DNA of 64,000 nt. It comes from Strongyloides papillosus. Lineage: Eukaryota > Nematoda > Chromadorea > Rhabditida > Strongyloididae. Position numbers and translations under genes: made by a program. Every line of letters starts with the position of its first letter. Position 1 is the first letter of the stretch. Below are positions 34,306 through 45,945 of this stretch, one piece after another. Below the pieces are notes generated by a model. That model was not told the origin of the DNA, did no database searches, and was given only the letters and a program-made list of their open reading frames with translations. The stretch covers positions 1,240,001 through 1,304,000 of the forward strand of contig SRSI01000010.1 of NCBI GenBank assembly GCA_005656395.1. The letters are read 5' to 3'.

Positions 34306-36279
34306 TGCTTAAAGATTAACAAAATTAAAACAAAAATAGTTTAAAGAAAGTATACGAAAGCTAAGTATTCAAAGAAAGTAAAAGTTAACAATATGCATTT
34401 CTAATCAATTTTTGAAACTAGATATAAAAGTGTAAAAAAATAATATAATAAACTATTCACCGTTTACTAGTTATTACTTAAAACATATTTCATAACAAAT
34501 TTCATTAGTGAAATTTATTGCAATCGATAAAAAATTTTTAAATCATTACCATCAAGGTAATCGCGTTTTTTATATTTATATATACAGAATATTGTAACCA
34601 TTCATGACACATATTTTATTATTACAATACACTTTTTGATACTTTATATTTTAAGTTGAAATAAACTTTAAAATAAAAAAAATCATATAGATGTGTAAAT
34701 TTTAAATTCATGATTGAATATTAAATTTCACAAATATATTGCATTTTTTTCTACTATATGTATCTATCAGAAATAATTTCTTCAATATGTTATTAAAATA
34801 TTATGTAAGTGTTTGCGCGGAGAAATAATACCACCATTTTACTAGTACAATTAACCCTTTACTATAATGCATATGTTAATATGAAAATATAAGCAGTACA
34901 AAAAATGCTTTTTTTCAATATTATTATGTTTGCTTAATTTATAATCACAAGTAGTCAAAATACACATAATTAAATTAGTATATAATTTTAATTTCCATAA
35001 ATTTCGATCTACAAAGTTAATAAACATAATATAGAAAAAGTGCACTGATAAAAACACTAATGTTCATTAAATTATATAAGTATACAATTCTTCTAAGTAT
35101 TCTAGATTATAATACATATTAAGACACAAAGATATAAAAAAAATACTTTAACCAATGTTTTTAAAATGCAAACATAAAGTACAAGTTCATTTAGTTAAAA
35201 GCTTTTATGCATTATAAACAGTATGAATATAGAATGCCGTGGTAGTATGACAGATTTATTAAAACACTCATTAATCCAACATTTTTAGTTTAAAGTTAGA
35301 ATTGATGTTGTTCGTTTAATATTTACTGTTCCTTATAATGGATGTGTTAGAGATTCCATTTATGTAAACAATTTCAATTTAATAATACTTTTATGTTTGC
35401 ATAAAAATGTCTTTATAACACATAAAAATTATAATTTTTACTTTTATAAATTACTTTTTATTAAGTGCTATAAACTAGATTTTTATTAAATTCCTAAAAA
35501 TTTACTAATAACCTCTGTTTCTATAATTTTTATAAGATAAATTTAAACACTTTATTATAGTATTAGGATAAATATGATAATCTTTTATTACTTATACTAT
35601 AATGTGTAGTTTTAATGTCAATTTTTCGTTGATAACTTAATTTCTTTATTATAAATCCTCATTTTACAACTGATAAAGTAAGGAATTCCTTATCTTGAAG
35701 CGAAATTTTTTCTTTTTCAAATAACACGTCAATGATATATAGTAGATGCGCCCATATCCATATGTCACTTTTGTCAGCTGTTTTATTGATTGTTTCCACT
35801 TTAAATTTTTATTTATCACTATTATATGTATGTACGTACAGGAGATTCTTTACACACTATCTTTTTTTTTATACTCATAAAATATATCATAGAATTTTAA
35901 TTTAGTGGTTTTTAATATTTTTTATCATAATTATACTACATATTGTATGTATAAGAATAATAAATTTTTTTATTTTTAACTAAATTTTTTTATATAGTTT
36001 ATTGTAATATTAATTTTCAATAAATTAAAGTTTTGTTTTGTGCCATTATATTTAAAATAAACAGGAGAATATATGAAAAACATATATTAAATGCACTTTC
36101 TAACAAATTACTAGTCAGGTGATCTGATTTTTTATTTTTAGAAGTTATAATAGCCTATATTCGAATGGTACAACATTTTTACTATACATAATTTTATTTA
36201 AACGTCAGTATTTATATAATTTTTTATCACCTTTTATATTATATTATTATTTTTAGAATGTTATAATTATTATATAATA
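34306..36279. other. Intergenic between ceramide kinase and OSER1-like genes
   Basis: Nearly 2 kb between divergent genes. Apart from a GATA/palindrome element (35669-35694) and an E-box CAGCTG (35775-35780) I see only AT-rich sequence. Confidence 0.6.
35669..35694. promoter_or_regulatory. GATA-flanked 14-bp palindrome
   Basis: ACTGATAA (35669-35676), the canonical nematode intestinal GATA-factor site, abuts the perfect palindrome TAAGGAATTCCTTA (35679-35692), whose right half reads CTTATC (35689-35694), an inverted GATAAG. It lies about 590 bp upstream of the OSER1-like start. Confidence 0.35.
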
Positions 36280-36924
36280 ATGAATGATAAATATAAAAAA
36301 AAACTAGAATTTAAACAAATAAGAGATGAAAAATATGAAAAAGAAGAAATGTTGATAAAAGTTAATGAAACAATAATTTCATTAAATTCACTTTCTGTTC
36401 AACCTTCAACAGTAAAATCAAAAGGGTCATCTGAAGATAAGAAGAATTCAGATCGTGCTAGGTCTTTAAAAAGATTTTCTCCATATCAAAGTCCTAGAAA
36501 TTATTGTTTGAATGAGGATATAGATGATTCTTTAAATCGTGGGCGGTCAAATAGTTTCCATTGTAAATATGACGATGCAAAATTTATTTCAAATAAGAAT
36601 TGTTTTAGAAATCGACGACATACATTAGGTTCATTAGATTCATTGTGCTCTGATGAAGAAAAGTCTCCTGATACTAATAACACAAATTTGATCTCTATTA
36701 ATCCAAATGAGACGATATTTGATAATAGTAGTAACACAAATTCACTCAAGAATGGTGTTAACAATATAGCCAATAATTCATGTTCATTTGAGATGTGTAA
36801 GAAACCAAAGTATTCAGAGGATGCAGATTTTATTGGAGAGATGGATGAACTAAGTGATTATTTTAATCATTTTGTAGGAGTTGAAATGAAAATGTCTTCT
36901 CTTGCAGAATCAATGTATGCTTAA
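36280..36924 (+). CDS. OSER1-like oxidative-stress-responsive serine-rich protein
   Basis: Single exon, 214 residues. It is low-complexity, Ser/Asn-rich and mostly disordered, with a basic charged start and RRHTLGSLDSL in the middle, an Arg-x-x-Ser/Thr phospho-site-like motif. The recognisable part is the extreme C-terminus: DELSDYFNHF followed by KMSSLAESMYA. Vertebrate OSER1 ends in a similar LSxY...KMSxxAExMY block, which is the basis for the call. OSER1 is reported as a stress- and FOXO-linked longevity factor; its biochemical role is not established. A TTTTTAG acceptor at 36251-36256 precedes the ATG by 23 nt. Alternatively this is an unrelated disordered protein with a convergent tail. 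Confidence 0.7.
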   Translation: MNDKYKKKLEFKQIRDEKYEKEEMLIKVNETIISLNSLSVQPSTVKSKGSSEDKKNSDRARSLKRFSPYQSPRNYCLNEDIDDSLNRGRSNSFHCKYDDAKFISNKNCFRNRRHTLGSLDSLCSDEEKSPDTNNTNLISINPNETIFDNSSNTNSLKNGVNNIANNSCSFEMCKKPKYSEDADFIGEMDELSDYFNHFVGVEMKMSSLAESMYA

Positions 36925-38502
36925 GTGATTCCTTTTCATATTTGTATATTTGGTTTGTTAACTTTTACATGTAAACCTGTGCATTCTCAATTATATGTTT
37001 TAATTTTTTACCGTTATATTATATTGAATTTAAATAAACGACTAACATAAAATTTAGTTTTTTATTCTACAAAAAAGTGTAGTTGCAGTTTTTTGAATGT
37101 AAAAATTTATTCCAAGTTATAATTTTCATAGTAAATATAAAAAAATGAATACTTGTATGTTAATTATATATAATTTTCTTTACCGCAGTAATTTACACAC
37201 ACCCGGAATTGTCTTAATCATTATCAATATTACAAAGGCCGATTCATATTGTTCGATTTTCCAAAGTGATATTGTATATAAAAATGTTAAAGTACAATAA
37301 AAATATATATTTCCTCTAATTTTAAATCTACTTTTTTTATAATATCACATATATCTGACATATGCCTTTTAATATGTTACCTTATTTTTTATACTACAGA
37401 AGAAAGATTATTTTTATATTTAATAATTATTGATAGAGAAAAATGTTGTAATGGATTATACAGTAAAATTAGGTAACTTCAGTACCATTTTTATAAAATA
37501 ATCCTCCGCCTCAAAATGATAGCAATGTACCACGTGTAGTGAAAAATGCATTGAGATGTTTTAGTTAAAGTGTTGTAATATGTTGGGACGCGACTACACT
37601 GCTCATCAGCTGAGGATATGTTGGAAATAGCGTGTTTAAATGCGATACTATTATTTTATCCATTCTTTAGAAAAAGTTAACAAACATTTGTTGTTAAAAA
37701 ATTATCATGAACTAAAGATAAATGATAATAAAATATATTTTATGCATTTAAGTTTTTTAATTATTATCATGTGTAATAAAGATTAAACAAGCAAAAATAT
37801 TTTAACAATATTTTACTATAGATATAAACTTTATAATAAATTATTTAGAAGTTATATTTGTACAAATTTAATTTATAATTTTTAATATATTTTAGTTTAT
37901 TGTATTAATTTAAACATTAAAGTTAAAAAAATAATAACACTTAATATTTTTTTAAATATATGATAGCAATTTTTTTTTAATTTTTAACCCCCATTTGATA
38001 GTTTGTTCTCGGGTAAAGCAATTTTTGCCAGTGTAGAAAGTGTCAGACCGATATACGTCTTCTTTCGCATCTTTTCTTTTAATCGCGAATTATTACTGCG
38101 ATTCCACTTTCAAATGTGTATGTCTTCGATGAAAGAAATGGAATATTAAAAAAAAGACCATGACTATATTATTTGTTAGCGTTGATAATAAAAATGATAT
38201 TTCCATATATTAAAGGTTAACTTCATATAAATGGCGTTTATTTCTTTTTTTTATACAACATACTTTTATTATTATATATTTAATAAAATTTTTTAGGTGA
38301 GCTGTATGCTCGTGGAGTTTTTCAGAACAAAAGACGACTGCTAATATCCTTGTATTGTAATCTCATTTTCTTAAAACAATCTTCTTTTTTTGATTAACTA
38401 ACATATTATTATAATTGTTCTATTATAAAATTCATTAATAGTGACAATTATTTTATAATTTATAAGATAAGAAAAAAAATTCCCTGCTTTAATTCAATTC
38501 AT
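36925..38502. other. Upstream region of hlh-11
   Basis: Contains less AT-rich patches at 37500-37640 and 37985-38150, and an acceptor-like T-run plus AG at 38296. These may be promoter or untranslated exons of hlh-11. CACGTG (37531-37536) and CAGCTG (37607-37612) are present. Confidence 0.5.
37607..37612. promoter_or_regulatory. CAGCTG E-box upstream of hlh-11
   Basis: Sits in an 8-bp palindrome TCAGCTGA. CAGCTG is the core recognised by vertebrate AP-4, the family of the downstream gene. Another copy lies in hlh-11 intron 1 (38796-38801). Confidence 0.4.
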
Positions 38503-40375
38503 ATGCAAGTATTAAACATCCACGAACCATTGCCTTCTAATGAAAAGTGTTATAATGAAGAGAAGGAATCTTCAAAAATTTCTGACTGTATAAATCAAAT
38601 AAATGATTTTGAGGATGATGAAAATTCTTCACAAGGTAATAGTCGTAGGTAGGTTATTAATTTATAATTTATATGTATATATATATTTTTTTTTATTTTA
38701 ATACATATTCATAATAATATGTATATAATATAGTGTATGATATTTAATTTTTTCGGTAACTTATATATTTTAAAAATTTTATATGTTATCAAAAGCAGCT
38801 GTTTAACAGTAGTAAAATTATATAACGCTCATTCATAGAATTTTCTCGAACATTTAAAAATGTCAGTTTATCGCTACCACATCATTTTTATCATATTTGA
38901 ATTTTTTATCTCGTTACTTGTGTTATTTCTGCCATTACCATTAAACATATTATACATAGTTGTCTATTTCACTTTATTCTTTTTTCATAGTTGTATAGAG
39001 ATAAAACGCAATATGTATTAATAAGAGTTGTAATAAAAAAGTGTTACTTTTTTAATATTTATATTATTCATTAAAGAATAGTAAAATTAATCTTAAAATT
39101 TAACATCTTTTGACACATACTTATTATTAAGCAATAAAACAAATGATAAATTTGTATTAAAAAATAACATTTAGTAAAATAATTTAAAAGCAGAACATAA
39201 AATCTTTTTTTCTATAAATTAAAATTTCAAATGAAAAATTAAAATTTATTATTTGACACTTTTAAATTAAATACTTTTCCAGTCATTCTGTTCGTTCTGG
39301 ATCTGGTGGAAATGGATCAAGTACTCCAAATACTCCTTCAGGCAATGGTTCTAATGAAAGTAACGAAGTAACATTGAACGATCGCAGAATGCGACGTGAA
39401 ATTGCCAATTGCAATGAACGTAGAAGAATGCAGTCTATTAATGATGGATTTCAAGCTCTACGAGCATTACTACCTCGAAAATATGGGGAAAAAATGTCAA
39501 AAGCCTCAATTCTTCAACAAACTGCTGAATTAATTCATAATTTACAAGCAGAAAAAGATAGATTAGCACAAGAAAACGAAACATTAATTCAGACAAATGC
39601 TAATATTTGTAAAAAGAAAGAACAAGATGAGATAAGTCATGAAGCACAATTATATAAAGAGCTTGAATTGATAAAAAAAAGTCATCATCAGAAAGTTGTA
39701 GAATATGAACAAAGACTTCAAGAAATTTTAACAATGTATCGAGATGAACAAAAATTAAGACAATTTTTCGAACAAGAATATCTTGCTAATAGAAAATTAC
39801 AAGATTCTCAACTTGCAAGAATACAATTACTGCAAGAAAAAATTCCTGGAATTTTAGAAAATAATCATATTCAAAATGGACAACAACTAATTTCACAATT
39901 GGCTGTAACATCATGTGCCAATTCAACTCCTATGGATATAAATCCATCAATTCAAAATCATATTCCACAACACAATAATCTTATTAATTATCCTCCACAA
40001 AATGGAAACTTTAGAAATGCAATTTTTAATAACATTGATATACATCAATTAAATCAAATTAATTTGCAAACAAATAATAATAATCCTATCCACAATTCAT
40101 CATCAAATTCTCTTTCTCAACTAGGATTAAAATTGTCTTTATCGGATGTTAACATGATATCTCAAAATCAACTTACAGCAATTCCTGGAACTCAATCATT
40201 ATCACTTCAAAATGGAACATCTGTTACCTCAAGTAGAGAAACTTCTCATGCAGGGTCACACCAAAATTTATATGCTATATTAGAAGCTATTAGACAAATT
40301 GAAAAAAATAAAGTGTCAGTCTCTTCATCATCTTCAACTCAAAATTCCTCAAAATCTGATGTGTTGGTTCGTTAA
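38503..40375 (+). CDS. hlh-11: HLH-11 / AP-4 (TFAP4) bHLH transcription factor
   Basis: Two exons, 38503-38648 and 39283-40375, joined in phase 2 across a 634-bp intron, give 412 residues. A basic helix-loop-helix domain lies at about 83-137: basic RRMRREIANCNERRRMQSIN, then helix 1, loop, and helix 2 KMSKASILQQTAELIHNL, diagnostic for AP-4. It continues directly into a leucine-zipper-like coiled coil (about 138-245, LxAEKDRLAQENE...), as in AP-4, supporting homodimerisation. The rest is Gln/Asn/Ser-rich. Nuclear; in C. elegans HLH-11 is a repressor linked to lipid metabolism. The first exon encodes an acidic N-terminus; an alternative donor 4 nt downstream would shift frame and is rejected. 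Confidence 0.93.
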
Positions 40376-41217
40376 TATGATTTTATAGGATAATGTTAGG
40401 TCTCGTCTACAAACTGTTAAAAAATTAAATTACTTTGTTAAATTTTTCCGTTGTTGTTGTCATGTAAGCGTATTTTGCAGTACAAACAATTTTTGTTTCA
40501 TTCTTTGGTTTTAATATATAATTCTAGTTTATTATAATCTTATATTTAAATGAATCTCTTACTATCTGTTGAGAATATCATTTGCTTGATATAAAATATT
40601 TCAATATTTTATGAAATTTTGCTTTCATCTGCCAGAGAATAATAAGATATTGATTTCAAGTAATCATTTTACAAATTATAGTTTATTAAATATCAAACAA
40701 CTGCTGCCAATATGATAATACAGAATATAATCTATAAGCACTTCAAAATAGGATAATACTTTATTATTTTAATATATAAATTATTTTTTTTATATTTTTA
40801 TAAAAACGACTTATTTGATAATAATTTATCTGTTTAACATTGCCAATATTGTTTCTAATTTGATATAAAAAATTTATACCCGTTGATTTTTGTTTATATA
40901 GTATGTAAATGAAATTTTTAAATTACCGATAGTTAATTTATCTTTTAATTATTAATTTTTTTAGAAGTAACTTAATATAATTAGATTTTTAAATGCTTTC
41001 TTTTTTTAATATTTCGGTAAAGAAGACTCTTTTTAAAATAATTTTTAAGATAACTCAATTATTTGATATTATATAATGAAACAATATAGTTAAGTGAAAA
41101 GTAACTATAAGCAATTTAGTTTCATTTTTATTATTGACAAAATGTACAAAAAATATATATATAAACAAATTAATTAATGTGTTTTAATAACTAGATTTAT
41201 TATAAATGATTGTGGTG
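40376..41217. other. Convergent 3' region
   Basis: 3' UTR of hlh-11, then AT-rich sequence up to the stop of the cysteine-rich peptide gene. Nothing else seen. Confidence 0.6.
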
Positions 41218-41585
41218 TTATAGTCGCGTATATTCTCCAGTACCTTGTAAGAAAAATCCCGCTTTTTCTAAGCAATTAATATCTCTTGGAGAATCTTTGC
41301 TCCTGCAACAATGTGTACATCCACGGTTCATACAAAATTTTATGCAGTTTACATCAACTTCAAAACTGCTCCATGGTGAAATTATATAACTCTTAAAAAT
41401 TTTTTACTAGAGAGTAATATTTAATTTACTTTAATACAAGATGGTTTTTTCCCAGTAATAATAAAAATATTATGTTCTGTATTATTTCCATCGTTACAAT
41501 TTACAAAATTTATAACAAGTAGTATAACAGTTAATAAGAATAAATAAATATATGAGAAAATATTTTTTTTAATAAAATTTTTCAT
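41218..41585 (-). CDS. Small secreted cysteine-rich peptide (new gene model)
   Basis: Two exons on the minus strand, 41430-41585 and 41218-41391, joined in phase 0 across a 38-bp intron (GTAAAT donor, TTTTTAAG acceptor), give 109 residues. ATG 41585 opens a signal peptide: basic MKNFIKKN, then a hydrophobic core to VNC. The mature part has Cys spaced as C...C-x3-C-x4-C-x2-CC-x10-C (about NCIKFCMNRGCTHCC), seven in all plus one at the signal-peptide end. This is typical of small disulfide-rich extracellular peptides; the C-x3-C step recalls CS-alpha-beta folds but I cannot assign a family. Both exons are below common size cut-offs, so the gene is easily missed. Role unknown: hormone, antimicrobial or host-interaction peptide are all possible. 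Confidence 0.7.
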
Positions 41586-43234
41586 TTGTAGAAAATAAAA
41601 TAATGTTAAATAAATTACCTTTTATATAACAACAAAATTAACTGTTTGCTATTTTATATAAAGAAAGGTATTATAAAAGTAAATAAATATAATTGAATTC
41701 TTTCTTATAGTTAATAGCTGTTTAAGAAAAATATTTAAATACTAAAGCTTGATTATAATTTTATGGTGATTAATCACCATCCAAATATGTTTTAGACAAA
41801 ATGTTGATGACATAACTTTCTATTTAATTTTGATTTTGAAAAACAGAAGTAAATGATAATTTTATATTGTTGTTGGTAAAAAAATGAAAAATAACACGAG
41901 TATTATAAAAATTTAATGAAAACGTCTTTGTGTATAAATCTGTACAAATAAAATTTTAAGTTTTTAAAGATTCGTATTATTTAATTTTATGATTATTTCA
42001 AAATAAGTTCCACAAATAATTAGATGAAATGAATACTAAATATTTATTAAATAATTATAATTGATAAGTTACTTTTATCATATATTTTATTAATATGTAT
42101 AAAAAGTATAATAACAATATTGTTTATACTAATATTTTTAACTCATAATAGCATATATATTATTTCTTTTTATTCTAAATACATTAATTTCTATACGTTA
42201 ACGCTAATTTTAATATACTTTTGATCTAAATCATAACATCTCTTATCTTTTTATTAAATTATGACGTATAAATTGTTGTAGAAAAAAAGAGGTACCTGTT
42301 GAAAATGAGAAATATGTATAAATTAATCATCAAATTACATTATGTTATATAAAAAAGTATAAAATTAAGGTTATTAAACAAAAACACAACTAAATAGATG
42401 TTATAAAATGATAAAGTGTCAAAGTAAAAATTTAAAAAAGTATTTAATTTCGAAAAATAACGATATGTATTTCAAATTACAATCAAATTTCACAATACAA
42501 CTTCTGAAATTTATTATAATTTCTGTATATTAGAGTAAATTAAGACAATAAACTGTAAATTTAAAAAAAAATAAAATGGTAATTAGAACTCTTTTCAGTA
42601 GCATTCTATATGTTTATTAAAAAATTAATGACTTTTTTATGAGTTAACAAAATAACAAATAAAGGTAATTGTAAATTACATTTTTGTAAACTATGAACTT
42701 ATTGATTTGTTTGATAAACATGAAAAAGTTTAACAAAATAAGCAATTAACTTGAATAATAAATCACAAATCAGTTTTTAATATTGAAAATATTTTTATAA
42801 AATTATTTTTTTATATTTCTTAGTAAAATGTGACTTCAGTTGCTTCCATATTTCTATAAATTGATATATTATATATTCGTTATCTACTATTTATATTTCT
42901 ATTAGTTATAGTAATTAATCATAACACCTTAGATTTATATTTTAATATTAAATATTTTACTTATTTATCAACTTTAATATAAATATATAAAAAGTATAAA
43001 TATTTTCAAAGCTGTTTTCAAGTTTATTAGTGAAATTTAAGAAATTAAAATAAAAGAATTAATAATCATATATATTTTATTTATACTTCCAATTGAATTT
43101 TTTTACTTATATTACAGACTTGTTGTCATTCAGATTTATGAAAAAGTGCTATTGAAAAATACATGACTCCTATATAATGTTTAAAAAAATTCAACTACAT
43201 TAAATATGTTTTAGCAAATTCGCAAAACTATTTT
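41586..43234. other. Intergenic upstream of the cysteine-rich peptide gene
   Basis: AT-rich; contains the 18-bp palindrome at 41763-41780. No other gene seen. Confidence 0.6.
41763..41780. promoter_or_regulatory. 18-bp perfect palindrome (GGTGATTAATCACC core)
   Basis: ATGGTGATTAATCACCAT is fully self-complementary and contains head-to-head GATTA/TAATC homeodomain cores. It lies 178 bp upstream of the cysteine-rich peptide ATG, in promoter position. Confidence 0.5.
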
Positions 43235-43303
43235 CTAAATTTTGAAAATATGTATTCTATTCCATATTGATTTTTCCATAATTTTCTAAAAATTATTAAC
43301 ATA

Positions 43304-43552
43304 TTAAAAATTTATATTCTTTACATTACCATAAATTGGATAAAAGTTTTGTCTTTTTTTAAAGTATTCGTACATATAATGATTTGATCTTTTGCCGTAT
43401 CTTGACAAAACAGCTCTTCCATATCTTGATAAAATTTTGCTACGTTTAGGTAGCCTGTTTTTTCCAATTGTAATTTCCTGGTTACCAGAAGAATTAGCAG
43501 AAATTAAAGAATACCAAACAACAAAAAATAGGATAAAATATCTTAAAAACAT
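43304..43552 (-). CDS. lury-1: LURY-1-like (luqin/RYamide) neuropeptide precursor
   Basis: The open frame from ATG 43552 encodes 82 residues. A signal peptide (MFLRYFILFFVVWYSLISA) is followed by a Lys-Arg site and two tandem amidated peptides: SKILSRY-Gly-Arg and AVLSRY-Gly-Lys-Arg, then a further KKR site. C. elegans LURY-1 yields PALLSRYamide and AVLPRYamide in the same tandem order, which is why I name it. These peptides act through the NPR-22 receptor on feeding, egg laying and rest. The luqin-type C-terminal cysteine pair is not visible. An optional 39-bp intron (43286-43324) would swap the last residues for a short exon ending at 43235; this does not alter the peptides. Confidence 0.85.
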   Translation of the reverse strand: MFLRYFILFFVVWYSLISANSSGNQEITIGKNRLPKRSKILSRYGRAVLSRYGKRSNHYMYEYFKKRQNFYPIYGNVKNINF

Positions 43553-45945
43553 TCTTCTAAAATTTTATTATAGATAAAAAATTATAAAAATCTTATAAAT
43601 ATATATATCAGAGAATTAATAAAAATATTTTTGCAAATATCATGAAAATTAAGGATTTCCTTTTTTCTAGGACTTCTATTTCCACAACACTCTATAATAA
43701 TATGATTTTAATTAACTAGATAAATATAGTAACCGTTGAATAGTGGATGAAAATGTATAAATAATGAAGATATTAAGAATTTTATGTTGAGTATTTACGT
43801 AAATTCAACACCTTAACATTTAATAAACATAAAATAAATAATAAATTTTTAATGATGATTTTTTATATTCATATTTAAAAAAAGTGAAAAACTCTTTTAC
43901 CTTACTTTTAGCAGCTAACTAATATTATATAAAATAATATATTAACAAATATAATTATTTATTACATGTCCTCATAATAGACTAACAGTTGTTTTGCATT
44001 ATGTAATATATTTTACTAAAAAAAAATATATTATGAAATTAAATTAACTAACATTTTAATGGCTAAAAAATGTGTTAAATAAGATTTAATAAATACCTTT
44101 AACGGCAGTTGATGGAAATCTTTTTTTTAATTATTATGATTATTCTTAGATTCTCCAGCTTTTATCATTGGGATTAGTAATTTATGTATTCATCATTTAG
44201 CATTGATATCATTATTTATTTAAAAAAAGCTCATTAAATTTTAAATATTACTTTATAAAAGGTTTAATAATCTATAGAAAGTACGATATTTGACTGTTAT
44301 AGACGAAAATAAAAACACAAATGTGTTAAAGAAATATAAAAATTAAAAGACATTTATGAAGTATTAGACAATTTTTTAAAAAAAATTTTTTTATAAGTTA
44401 AATGTACAATAACTTCTTAGTTTGTGCATAATTATGTAAAAATTTACTTTCCAAGTAAAAAAACTTTATAAACTGTATAAGGGGTTTGTTTGATGTGCAA
44501 AAATGATTTTAATATTATGATGAAATGGTTCTTAATAAGCAAATTGCTTTGATTATTTTAAAATAAATTAATTATTTTTTTCAAAAGTTATATAATTAAG
44601 CTAATATAAATACTAATTTATTTTTCTGCTTAATTTTAGTTCAAACCTGTTAAGTATTCTAAGCTTTTTTCATATAGTAATTTCTAATGTTATTGAAGTA
44701 ATTGAAAAATATAATTTATTATAATTATCTTCTTTTTGTTGTTGCATTTGATTATTTTCTAGATGCAGTATTAGAAAAAGTTTTTAAATAAATCATTTGA
44801 ATACGTTTGATAAAAATTTTAATAAAAAAACTAGGCAATTCAAATTATAATTTTAAAGTACAGAGTATTTCAAATGATATTCTTACATTTCCAATGTTTA
44901 ATTTCTTTTCTTTCAATATATTTTATTAAAGTTTTATTTATTAAGTGATTAACTTGAAAATTTTATTGTATATAAAGTCTTTTTGAATTTTAACTTTTTT
45001 GTTTCAAAAAGCTTCCTTAAATGTAGGATAAATTTTATTATTATCTATTTCATAAATGAGTTCCAAAGTAATGCCTATGTTGCTCTAGACACAAACTAAG
45101 TCTTTAATTATAATTAAAAACAAATTTCTTTAAGAATTCTCTACCTTTCTTCATAAGCTTAAGGAAGTTTAAAAAAATGTAAATTTATTTTTCACACTAA
45201 AGATTAAAATTTTTTTTGATTATATTTATGAATATTAATTTTATGTACTAATAATTGTGCATATATATTAAATATTTACACTTAATTAATACTCTATTTT
45301 GATATTATTAAACTTTGGAATCTTCAAAATTCCAAATCGTAAAGACACGCTGTTATAAGATCACTTTTTCTATGCTATTACTGAATATAAATAGTTTTAC
45401 AGGACAAACTTATAAGAAATTATCTTAAAATTAAATAAAGTTTAAAGATAGATAAAAAAAGCTATGGATCTTTAAAATAAGGTAGTATTATTTGAAGTGT
45501 TTTGTACAAAATTACAATGAGTTTTTATCCTAAGTAATCTTCATTTTTATAATAATAATAAATTAAATATATTATTACTGTATTTTAAAAAATATTTTTG
45601 AAATTTATTTAACTATTGTAGTAAATACCACAAAATGACTGTAATCAATCTTTTAAACATATATAGCTGAAATCCAAGTTAATTATGATAAATTTGATAG
45701 TTACCGTATTTTAAAAACCTAACTATTAAAAATATAAGATGATTTATTAATAGGAATTATTTAGATACAATTATATACTTTTTTATTTCATTTTTCAATT
45801 AATAAATAAAAATGTTAATTTTATTCATATCGTAAGTATTTCAAATATATTGTATATAGTAAAAGGATATTAATATGATAAATTAAAGCCAATCTTCTAA
45901 ATTTGATTTTTTCTTTTAAAATTGTATATTAGATCATTTCTTTAT
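43553..45945. other. Intergenic
   Basis: 2.4 kb of AT-rich sequence between lury-1 and the receptor gene. No gene, RNA or repeat I can defend. Confidence 0.6.

Noticed and set aside
34851..35057. 68-codon minus-strand frame
   Set aside because: AT-rich composition with Phe/Ile/Asn/Lys bias expected by chance.
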